Source: Pseudomonadota bacterium
GTDB taxonomy: Bacteria; Pseudomonadota; Alphaproteobacteria; Rhizobiales; Rhizobiaceae
DNA: 6,734 nt
Reading direction: 5' to 3'
NCBI GenBank assembly: GCA_023428515.1
Contig: JAEYXI010000490.1
Span: 1-6,734, forward strand
Part shown: positions 1 to 5,959 of the stretch, one piece after another
Layout: every line of letters starts with the position of its first letter
Position numbering within the stretch: the first letter of the stretch is position 1
Translations under genes and position numbers: made by a program
Notes under the pieces: model-generated
What the model was told of the DNA's origin: nothing
Database searches by the model: none
The model's input: the letters and a program-made list of their open reading frames with translations, nothing else

Positions 1-1
1 C

Positions 2-352
2 TGCTACAGCCCGCACCAGAACTTCGCCCTCTACGACCTCGTGTTCCTCAACGAGCCAGCCAACGATCCGGCGAATTTCGTCGTGGTGCAGCCGGCCGAC
101 GATCCGCAATGGTTCGAGAAGTCGAAAGTGGCCTCGGCTTATGCAAAGACGACCGTGCACATCGCATACGCTGTATCGCTTGCGGAGCGGCAGGCGGAAC
201 TCACCGCCGCGATCGAGCGCATGAGCTTCGAGCCGGACGACATCAGTAAGTGGGCCTATTCAATCATCGTGGACAAGAAGGCAGCCGACGCCGTTGCCAA
301 GGAATGGATCGAGGCAAATCCCGATAAAGTCGCGAAGTGGTTCGGGCGCTAG
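2..352 (+). CDS. Glycine betaine/proline-type ABC transporter substrate-binding protein, C-terminal part (5' end outside window)
   Basis: The frame is open from the first complete codon and ends at TAG 350-352, leaving about 116 residues. The sequence matches the C-terminal lobe of OpuAC/ProX-type binding proteins. It opens with CYSPHQNFALYDLVFL, where relatives have a Trp-rich W-x-P-H-W segment followed by F/Y-D-L. It ends with the typical helix ISKWAYSIIVDKK, then VAKEWIEANPDKVAKWF. These proteins capture quaternary amines or related solutes in the periplasm and deliver them to the permease. The signal peptide and N-terminal lobe lie upstream of the window. The ATPase and permease genes follow on the same strand, which fits an importer operon with the binding protein first. 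The aromatic positions visible here differ from betaine binders (Tyr and Gln in place of Trp), so the ligand may not be glycine betaine. The family call is firm and the ligand is unknown. Confidence 0.88.
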   Translation, partial: CYSPHQNFALYDLVFLNEPANDPANFVVVQPADDPQWFEKSKVASAYAKTTVHIAYAVSLAERQAELTAAIERMSFEPDDISKWAYSIIVDKKAADAVAKEWIEANPDKVAKWFGR

Positions 353-368
353 TGATCGCGTTTCAACC

Positions 369-394
369 GGCAGCCGGATCGACATCCGGCTGCC
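369..394 (+). repeat. Perfect intercistronic stem-loop between binding-protein and ATPase genes
   Basis: GGCAGCCGGAT (369-379) is the exact reverse complement of ATCCGGCTGCC (384-394), with a 4-base loop CGAC. This 11-bp GC-rich stem starts 17 nt after the binding-protein stop and ends 28 nt before the ATPase start. No T-run follows on either strand, so a simple intrinsic terminator is unlikely. Hairpins at this place often protect the upstream mRNA from 3' exonucleases, so that binding protein is made in excess over the membrane parts. That role is inferred. Confidence 0.8.
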
Positions 395-422
395 ATAGCC
401 TGAACGGGAGAGCCGCCCGCCG

Positions 423-1529
423 ATGAGCGGCCGATCCTCCGCCGCCGAAACGACGACCATGACGATGGCGGGAGAACGTCCTCCTGCCATCGTCATGAAG
501 GGCGTCTGGAAGGTTTTTGGCCCGCGTTCGCGCGAGGCCATGGCGGCGATCCTTGCCGAAAAGCTCGACAGGGAAGAGATCGCGCGACGTTTCGGCTGCG
601 TGGCGGGTGTTGCCGATGTGAACATTTCCGTGACGCGCGGTGAGATCTTCTGCGTGATGGGACTGTCGGGCAGCGGCAAGTCGACGTTGATCCGGCATAT
701 CAATAGACTTCTCGAGCCGTCCGCCGGCGAGGTGCTGGTCGACGGGGAAAATATCCTGGCGAAGAAACCAGCCGATCTGAGAGCGTTGCGCGCCCACAAG
801 ATCGGAATGGTCTTCCAGAGCTTCGGCCTGCTGCCGCATCGCACCGTGCGCGACAACGTGGCGCTGCCCCTGGAGATACAGGCAGCCAGCAAGCAGGATC
901 GTTTCGACGTCGCCGAAGCAGCGCTCGCCAAGGTGAACCTCGCCGGATGGGGCGACCGTTACTGCCATGAACTGTCCGGCGGCATGCAGCAGCGTGTCGG
1001 GCTCGCGCGCGCGCTTGCTGCCGACCCGGCGATCCTGCTGATGGACGAGCCCTTCAGCGCCCTCGATCCGCTGATCCGCCGGCAACTGCAGGATGAATTC
1101 CTGGCGCTCTCCCGGTCCATGGGCAAGACGGTCGTCTTCATCACGCACGACCTGGATGAAGCTATCCGGATTGGAGATCGCATTGCGATCATGAAAGACG
1201 GCCAGATCATACAGACCGATACGCCCGAGGAGATCGTGGCGTCGCCGAAGCATGACTACGTCGCCAAGTTCGTTGCGGACATATCGCGGCTGAAGGTCAT
1301 TTCCGCAAAGCGGATCATGGAGCCCATCGATCCCTATATTGCCGGAGAGGGCCGGACGACCGACATCGGTACTTTGCGCAAGGTCCATCCGGATGCCAAA
1401 CTGGCGGATCTCGTGGAGTTGGTCGCGGAAGATCGGGCACCTATAGCGGTGATGGAAGGCGATGCGGTGATTGGCATCGTCGACTTGCAGCATGTGCTGG
1501 ACGGGTTGAGAAGGAACGGCACCTCTTGA
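423..1529 (+). CDS. Quaternary amine (ProV/OpuAA-type) ABC transporter ATP-binding protein with shortened CBS region
   Basis: This 368-residue cytoplasmic ATPase energises the importer. All nucleotide-binding motifs are present: Walker A GLSGSGKS (80-87), Q-loop Gln132, signature LSGGMQQ (184-190), Walker B ILLMDEP with catalytic Glu209, and H-loop His242. The segment before Walker A (about 38-62, an ILAEKLDREEIARRFG-type helix) is characteristic of ProV/OpuAA. The region after about residue 288 is only some 80 residues long and appears to hold one CBS repeat (about 314-362), where ProV has two. Escherichia coli ProV is about 400 residues. ATG 423 is preceded by CGGGAGAG at 405-412; in-frame ATGs at 459 and 465 are later alternatives. 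The stop TGA overlaps the permease start by 4 nt. The family call is firm, while the substrate is not determined. Confidence 0.93.
   Translation: MSGRSSAAETTTMTMAGERPPAIVMKGVWKVFGPRSREAMAAILAEKLDREEIARRFGCVAGVADVNISVTRGEIFCVMGLSGSGKSTLIRHINRLLEPSAGEVLVDGENILAKKPADLRALRAHKIGMVFQSFGLLPHRTVRDNVALPLEIQAASKQDRFDVAEAALAKVNLAGWGDRYCHELSGGMQQRVGLARALAADPAILLMDEPFSALDPLIRRQLQDEFLALSRSMGKTVVFITHDLDEAIRIGDRIAIMKDGQIIQTDTPEEIVASPKHDYVAKFVADISRLKVISAKRIMEPIDPYIAGEGRTTDIGTLRKVHPDAKLADLVELVAEDRAPIAVMEGDAVIGIVDLQHVLDGLRRNGTS
1511..1516 (+). promoter_or_regulatory. Ribosome binding site supporting the TTG start of the permease
   Basis: AAGGAA lies 9 nt before TTG 1526, inside the end of the ATPase gene. No ATG or GTG starts this frame nearby, and the 4-nt TTGA overlap is typical of translational coupling, so TTG is the best start. 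Confidence 0.55.
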
Positions 1530-3049
1530 ACGCCCATGGCTCCTCCCCATCGGAAGGGGTTTCGCAGGAAGCTTCCCTCGTCGAGCGGTTCGTCGTCCAG
1601 AGCGCGCCGTATTATGAGAGGGTGTTCGGACACATCCGCCGCAGCCCCGGCCGTGTCTGGCCTTTCAATATTTCGGCGGCGCTGCTCGGGCCCGTATGGG
1701 CGGCGGCCCGCGGCACCATCGTCCTGTTCTGGATCGTATTCTTCCTCGAATTGCTGGCAGTGGTCCAGATCGGCGTGGGCCTGTCAGGCAATCTCGGCGC
1801 CGCCGAGCAAGCACGGGCCGAACGCCTGACCAGACAGGCGCAGGATCGCGCCACGCAGGCCGAAGCGGCGCGGCAGTCGGGCGCGGACAACGCTGCGGGG
1901 CTGGCGTCCTCGGCTGCTGCGCTGGGCAGGGCGGCGGCGGCGGCTGTCGAGACAGCGGAGGTCGCCCGTGCAAGAGGGCCCATGATCGCGGGATTGGGCG
2001 TCCTCACGCTGATCGTGGCGAGGCTGCTCGCAGGCTTCCTTGCCAATCGCATGCTGGAACGGCGGTTCACACGATGGCAGTCCACGCCGGACATTCATCG
2101 CGGTTTGAACTATCCGCTTGCCATCGGCACGCTGATCTTCTGCGTCGTCGCCTACGCCCTGTCGATCTATCGCTTCGCCGCCGCGGCACCACCTGCCTGG
2201 TTGACCTCGGCCCCGGCGAACCGCGACTGGCAGGCGGCGCTGTCTACCCAACTCGATACGCTGATGCGCACTGTCGCCGAGATCGGCGGCGCGTTCTTCG
2301 GCGCTATCACCGGCGCAATCACGCTCGTGCTGGACTCCTTCGCATACGCACTGACCGGCACGCCGTGGCCGGTGACGATGGTCGTCATCCTTATCCTGGC
2401 TTGGCAACTCGCCGGACCGCGCGTCGCCATCTTCTCGGCGGCAGGGCTCGCTTACCTAGCCGTGCTCGGGTTCTGGGAAAAGAGCCTGGAGACGGTAGCA
2501 CTTCTCGGAACGGCGGCGATTTTGTGCCTGCTGATCGGTCTTCCTCTGGGCATCTGGTGTGGGCGTCGGCCACGCGTCTATGCGGCGCTCAGGCCTGTGC
2601 TGGATTTCATGCAGACCATGCCGGCTTTCGTCTATCTTATCCCGGTGATCGCGCTGTTCGGCATAGGCAAGCCGCCCGGCGTCATCGCAACGCTGATCTT
2701 CGGAACCCCGCCGGTGGTGCGGCTGACCGCGCTTGGCCTGCAGGGAGTGCCGGAGAACATCCGCGAGGCGGCGCAGGCTTACGGCGCAACCCGTTGGTTC
2801 CTGCTGACGCGGGTTGACCTGCCGCTCGCCATGCCGTCGATCATGGCCGGAGTGAACCAGACGATCCTGATGTGCCTGTCGATGGTGGTTGTGGCATCGC
2901 TCATCGGTGCCAAGGGGCTGGGCGAGGATGTCCTGAACGCATTGCAATATGCGGCCGTAGGTCAGGGCCTGCTCGCGGGGCTTGCCATCCTTCTCTGCGC
3001 CATGATCATCGACCGGATCGTGCAGGGCCGTTCCGACCGGTACCGCTAA
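1526..3049 (+). CDS. Quaternary amine (ProW/OpuAB-type) ABC transporter permease with long N-terminal extension
   Basis: This inner-membrane channel subunit has 507 residues. Residues from about 240 to the end align with the ProW core: an amphipathic stretch and first helices (about 253-315), the segment RPVLDFMQTMPAFVYLIPV (356-374), and then the coupling motif EAA-x3-G-x9-V-x-LP at 414-433, which contacts the ATPase. Residues 1-235 are an extra N-terminal part. It has a soluble stretch with YYERVFGHIRR and PFNISAALLGPVWAAAR, which resembles DUF2628-type domains from memory. It also has membrane segments at about 62-86, 153-174 and 196-216, and an Ala-rich helical stretch (about 90-150, 24 Ala in 61 residues) between the first two. 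ProW of E. coli is about 354 residues. The gene starts at TTG, overlaps the ATPase gene by 4 nt and is the last plus-strand gene of the operon. Confidence 0.92.
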   Translation: MNAHGSSPSEGVSQEASLVERFVVQSAPYYERVFGHIRRSPGRVWPFNISAALLGPVWAAARGTIVLFWIVFFLELLAVVQIGVGLSGNLGAAEQARAERLTRQAQDRATQAEAARQSGADNAAGLASSAAALGRAAAAAVETAEVARARGPMIAGLGVLTLIVARLLAGFLANRMLERRFTRWQSTPDIHRGLNYPLAIGTLIFCVVAYALSIYRFAAAAPPAWLTSAPANRDWQAALSTQLDTLMRTVAEIGGAFFGAITGAITLVLDSFAYALTGTPWPVTMVVILILAWQLAGPRVAIFSAAGLAYLAVLGFWEKSLETVALLGTAAILCLLIGLPLGIWCGRRPRVYAALRPVLDFMQTMPAFVYLIPVIALFGIGKPPGVIATLIFGTPPVVRLTALGLQGVPENIREAAQAYGATRWFLLTRVDLPLAMPSIMAGVNQTILMCLSMVVVASLIGAKGLGEDVLNALQYAAVGQGLLAGLAILLCAMIIDRIVQGRSDRYR

Positions 3050-3062
3050 GCCAGATCTAGCT

Positions 3063-3097
3063 GGATGTGGGAAGTCGTTGTGCCACATCCGTGTTTT
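3063..3097 (+). terminator. Probable intrinsic terminator of the ABC transporter operon
   Basis: GGATGTGG (3063-3070) pairs exactly with CCACATCC (3083-3090) across a 12-base loop, starting 14 nt after the permease stop. A TTTT run at 3094-3097 follows. The stem is moderate, the loop large and the T-run short, so termination may be partial. Confidence 0.5.
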
Positions 3098-3114
3098 CCG
3101 CAAAACGCGGCTGA

Positions 3115-3129
3115 ACCAGACCGTCTGGT
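3115..3129. repeat. 15-bp perfect inverted repeat in the convergent gap
   Basis: ACCAGAC-C-GTCTGGT has two exact 7-bp half-sites around one central base. It could be a binding site for a dimeric regulator or a short hairpin. It sits between gene 3' ends, which is not where an ordinary promoter operator would be expected, so the role is open. Confidence 0.5.
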
Positions 3130-3159
3130 GCCGGCCCCTTCCGGACTAGCTGCGAGCGG

Positions 3160-3175
3160 CCAGGTCGCGACCTGG
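3160..3175. repeat. 16-bp perfect palindrome in the convergent gap
   Basis: CCAGGTCGCGACCTGG is its own reverse complement over all 16 bases. It lies about 110 nt after the permease stop and 85 nt from the hydrolase stop. No T-run follows on either strand. It may be a protein-binding site or a weak hairpin. The rest of 3050-3260 has no convincing coding content. Confidence 0.5.
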
Positions 3176-3260
3176 ATATTTCATATGTTCACTCCCTGGG
3201 TTTCGAAAATCGTACAAAGGAGCAGTGTGGAACTACGATCAACTTTCCAACAACCTCAAT

Positions 3261-4157
3261 CTATTCTTCAGCGGCCGTTAGACGGCCGCGGTCTTCACAG
3301 GCGCTACTATTGAGCCAAGTTCCGATAACGCGATTGAACTCGTATGGGCGATCGATCATCACCATGTGCGCTGCATCTGCAAAAATGTGCATGTCGGCCT
3401 GCGGCGCGCGTTCCAGAAGCTTGATGCCGCGCGCGACCGGAACAGTCTGGTCGCAGCCGGACCACGCGATGAGCAGCCGCGCCCGCATGGATCGCAAATA
3501 CGGAAGGACGTAGTCTTCTTGAACCTGTGTGTATTCCGTATCGCTCCTGTTGCGGGCCGCTTCCTTGAAGCGCTCCAACTGTCCGCGCTGGCGCGCCAGC
3601 CGGTAGTTCTTCCGCATGATATCGACGAATTCCGGCGGATTCTTCGTGCTGAGTCCCGCGTTGGTGCGCAGGAAGTCCTCTTCCGTCTCGCACCCGTCGA
3701 GCACGTTGTACGCCGCAGCTGCGGCGGTCTGCCAGGCTTGGTCTAACTCGCCGCCGAGGCGGGGTGCGGTCGCGCCGCTGCTCACGATAACGACCTCGGC
3801 GACGCGGTCAGGATTTTCGAGGGCGAGCATTGCGGCGATGAAGCCTCCTTCGGAATGGCCGACCAACCCGCATCGCGTAATGCCAAGCGCTTCGATGAAC
3901 GCGGAGACGTGATGGCGCCTTTCGAGACGCGGCACGTGTTTGCCATCGGACGGGATATCGGAGAGACCGAATCCGACGAGATCCGGAGCCAACACGCGGA
4001 AACGGGTAGCCAGCGTAGGAATGGTGTTGTGCCAGGTGGCCCACGCATCGATGGCCAGGGACGAGCCGTGCAGGAGAATGATAGCCGGCCCGTCGCCGGC
4101 GTCGAAATAGCGCGTACGGATGTCACCCGCCACGACATAGCGTTCTTTGATCGTCAT
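3261..4157 (-). CDS. Alpha/beta hydrolase, meta-cleavage-product hydrolase-like
   Basis: This 298-residue protein, probably cytoplasmic (no signal peptide), has a complete alpha/beta hydrolase active site. The oxyanion-hole motif is HGSS at 30-33. The nucleophile elbow is GHSEGG (100-105) with Ser102. The acid is Asp236 in GCDQTVP, and the base is His264 in DAAHMV. A variable lid covers about residues 135-220. The core (LLHGSS...AWATW, then LAPDLVGFG, and a C-terminal YEFNRVIGTWL) resembles C-C bond hydrolases such as MhpC and BphD, but ester, lactone or amide substrates are equally possible. The start ATG has a weak upstream GGGAC. The gene lies 48 bp after the GntR regulator on the same strand, so cotranscription is likely. 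The last 15 residues run past the usual family end and contain a 7-bp inverted repeat at the DNA level (3271-3277 with 3283-3289). The fold is certain, the substrate unknown. Confidence 0.9.
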   Translation of the reverse strand: MTIKERYVVAGDIRTRYFDAGDGPAIILLHGSSLAIDAWATWHNTIPTLATRFRVLAPDLVGFGLSDIPSDGKHVPRLERRHHVSAFIEALGITRCGLVGHSEGGFIAAMLALENPDRVAEVVIVSSGATAPRLGGELDQAWQTAAAAAYNVLDGCETEEDFLRTNAGLSTKNPPEFVDIMRKNYRLARQRGQLERFKEAARNRSDTEYTQVQEDYVLPYLRSMRARLLIAWSGCDQTVPVARGIKLLERAPQADMHIFADAAHMVMIDRPYEFNRVIGTWLNSSACEDRGRLTAAEE

Positions 4158-4205
4158 CGTGGATTGTCCCGCTGCGCTTTTGTTGCCGGTCTCGTTCGAC
4201 CGTGT

Positions 4206-4886
4206 CTAGTCGGCCGACTGGTTTTCAAGCTGCCTGATCATCTTGAGCGCAAACTTGGCGGCTTGTCGGACATGTATCTTGGCGAGCTTTTCAGCATCCT
4301 TCGCTCTTCGGTTCACGAGGCTGTCGAGAAGGGCTTCAAGCTCCTCCCGAGACGCTTTTCGCCGCTCGCCGTCGGACAGGGAAATCATCCGCAACTGCGA
4401 GGCGCGCATGTGTATGCTGCGCAACATTCGTTCCGCTTCTGAATTGTCGGCCCCAGCAATCAGAACATCATAGAAGCGATTTTTCGCACCAATCATCTCA
4501 TGCGGGATGCCCGCGCGATACGCAGTCATCAATTCACCGTACACGCTCTTGCAGCGCTCGATATGGTCCTCGGTCGCATTCTCGCAAAACAGCCTGCATA
4601 CAAGCGCTTCCAGTGCCTCACGCACGTTGAAGATGTCCGCCGCCACCTTGGGATCGACCACGGAGACGATAATTCCGCGGTTTGGCAGGTTGGTAAGCAG
4701 GCCTTCGTTCTCGAGTTCGCGCATCGCTTCCCTGAGCGACGTCCTGGAAACGCCCATGCGTTCGCACAGAGTGCGCTCCACGAGCCGTTCTCCCGGCGTG
4801 AGTTCGCCTATGACGATGGCGGCACGGAGCGTGTCGGCCACTTGCGTGCGCAGGCGTGGCGGCATCTGGACCCGTAGATCGTACAA
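4206..4886 (-). CDS. GntR family transcriptional regulator, FadR subfamily (FCD domain)
   Basis: This 226-residue DNA-binding repressor or activator has a winged helix-turn-helix at about 12-76; the recognition region is GVSRTSLREAMRELE at 45-59 and the wing is PNRGIIVSV. An all-helical FCD ligand domain follows at about 83-217. FCD regulators usually bind small carboxylates, often through a metal held by an Asp and three His. Here those positions appear to be Lys135, Tyr139, Leu183 and His205, so only the last is kept (my alignment by eye). The start is TTG 4886 with AAGGAG 6 nt upstream; the frame has no other start codon before a stop upstream, and the first internal ATG is codon 8. The hydrolase gene follows after 48 bp, so it is the likely target along with the regulator's own gene. 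The DNA-binding half is closely related to the second regulator in this window. Confidence 0.92.
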   Translation of the reverse strand: MYDLRVQMPPRLRTQVADTLRAAIVIGELTPGERLVERTLCERMGVSRTSLREAMRELENEGLLTNLPNRGIIVSVVDPKVAADIFNVREALEALVCRLFCENATEDHIERCKSVYGELMTAYRAGIPHEMIGAKNRFYDVLIAGADNSEAERMLRSIHMRASQLRMISLSDGERRKASREELEALLDSLVNRRAKDAEKLAKIHVRQAAKFALKMIRQLENQSAD

Positions 4887-4892
4887 GCTTTG

Positions 4893-4898
4893 CTCCTT
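4893..4898 (-). promoter_or_regulatory. Strong Shine-Dalgarno fixing the TTG start of the GntR regulator
   Basis: On the minus strand AAGGAG is followed after 6 nt by TTG at 4886. Spacing and match are near ideal and outweigh the internal ATG at codon 8. Confidence 0.75.
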
Positions 4899-4978
4899 CA
4901 GAATGTGCGTAAGCTCGACTCAAACGAAGGCAGTGTCACGAACATACCAGTTTTACCCGAACGAATCGTCGTTTCATC

Positions 4979-5959
4979 TCAGTGCCCAGATGCACTTAGC
5001 GGCCTTGGCTCATAGGCACGATCGATGCGGACAATGTCCTCGGGGTCGAGTGTCATGTCCAATGCAGCGACCGCATCGTCGACGTGGCCGGTCGAGGTTG
5101 CTCCGAAAATGGGGGCGGTGATGCTCGGGCGCGCCAGGGTCCAGGCGAGAGCGACCTGGGCCGGTGTCTTGCCGATCCGGGCGGCAACGGCGGCAACGGC
5201 TTCGCGAACCGCATGGTCGGCGTCGCGATAGTAATATTTCTGCGTATAGTCATCGCTCTTCGTGCGAGCGGTCGACTGGCCAGGATCTCGGCGGTCCGCG
5301 GCGAGAAAGCCTCTCGCCATTGGGCTGAAAGGTATGACCGCGACCTCGTCGTGGCGGCAGTAGGGGAGCAATTCCCGTTCGCATTCCCGGTGGGCGGGAT
5401 TGTATTCGCACTGCATCGAGACGAACGCCGGGAGGTTCCGTGCCCTGGCCGTCGCGCGGCACTCGGAAAGCGTCCATGCCGGCATTGTCGTGACGCCGAC
5501 ATACAGCGCTTTGCCCGCGCGCACGATATCTCCCATGGCATCGACCAACTCGTCGAGATCGGTGTCCCGGTCCCAGATATGCGTTTGAAAAAGGTCCACG
5601 TGATCCGTGCCCAGGCGGGTCAGCGAGTCATCGATCGCCTTGAATAAATGTTTCCTCGAGTAGCCACGGCCGTTGCAGTGTCCGGCCATCGGGTTTCCCG
5701 CTTTGGTTGCGATGACAAAACTGTCGCGCGGCTGCTGACGAACGAGCGTTTGGCCGAGAATCCGTTCGCTCTCGCCGCCCGAATAGAAATCGCAGGTGTC
5801 GAAGAAATTGATGCCGTGGTCGAGTGCGCGGGCCACGATTGGCGCCGATGCCTTCTCATCGAGCACCCATGCGCGCCATTCCGCCGACCCGAAGCCCATC
5901 GCGCCGAGGCACAGTCGCGATACTTTCAGATTGCGCTTGCCGAGCCTCACATAGTTCAT
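4979..5959 (-). CDS. Aldo/keto reductase, YajO-like
   Basis: This 326-residue (alpha/beta)8-barrel oxidoreductase probably reduces an aldehyde or ketone with NADPH, or runs the reverse reaction, in the cytoplasm. The catalytic tetrad is visible: Asp54 (FFDTCD), Tyr59 (DFYSGG), Lys86 (VIATK) and His127 (FQTHIWD). Cofactor-binding segments are at IPFSPMARGFL (209-219) and FGATST with the following acidic helix (285-298). Length and the opening pattern (NYVRLGKRNLKVSRLCLGAM, then WVLDE) match E. coli YajO and its relatives, which are about 324 residues. Its ATG overlaps the stop of the upstream GntR gene as ATGA, so the two are translationally coupled, and the regulator probably controls this enzyme. 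Natural substrates of such reductases are rarely predictable. The family call is firm, the substrate unknown. Confidence 0.93.
   Translation of the reverse strand: MNYVRLGKRNLKVSRLCLGAMGFGSAEWRAWVLDEKASAPIVARALDHGINFFDTCDFYSGGESERILGQTLVRQQPRDSFVIATKAGNPMAGHCNGRGYSRKHLFKAIDDSLTRLGTDHVDLFQTHIWDRDTDLDELVDAMGDIVRAGKALYVGVTTMPAWTLSECRATARARNLPAFVSMQCEYNPAHRECERELLPYCRHDEVAVIPFSPMARGFLAADRRDPGQSTARTKSDDYTQKYYYRDADHAVREAVAAVAARIGKTPAQVALAWTLARPSITAPIFGATSTGHVDDAVAALDMTLDPEDIVRIDRAYEPRPLSASGH

Noticed and set aside
363..1550. Long minus-strand open frame opposite the ATPase gene
   Set aside because: The plus-strand protein has every ABC ATPase motif. The antisense translation is rich in His, Arg and Asp without any domain, as expected of a shadow in GC-rich DNA.
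1696..2817. Plus-strand frame of 373 codons inside the permease gene
   Set aside because: Its product is Arg/Gly/His-rich with no membrane segments or motif, while the overlapping frame is a clear ProW-like permease.
2456..3103. Minus-strand frame opposite the permease 3' half
   Set aside because: It lies across the conserved EAA region of the permease and shows only shadow-like composition.
3271..3289. 7-bp inverted repeat GCGGCCG/CGGCCGC as terminator of the hydrolase gene
   Set aside because: It lies before the stop codon of the hydrolase and no T-run follows on the minus strand, so it is noted only in the gene entry.
3065..3313. 82-codon plus-strand frame in the convergent gap
   Set aside because: It runs through the terminator hairpin, both palindromes and the hydrolase 3' end, with no ribosome site at its start and no recognisable motif.
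4187..4202. 5-bp hairpin CGGTC/GACCG between the central GntR gene and the hydrolase
   Set aside because: It is too short to count against chance in GC-rich DNA and has no T-run.
3855..4442. 195-codon plus-strand frame across the hydrolase and GntR genes
   Set aside because: It spans two well-supported minus-strand genes and the gap between them, and its product shows no domain.
4960..4973. AACGA-ATCG-TCGTT inverted repeat between the reductase and central GntR genes as operator
   Set aside because: Five-base half-sites are frequent by chance, and no convincing -35/-10 pair could be placed beside it.
4887..4978. Promoter of the central GntR gene, with TATGTT (minus strand, 4946-4941) as -10
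   Set aside because: No acceptable -35 box stands 16-18 bases upstream, so I could not support a promoter call, although one may exist here.
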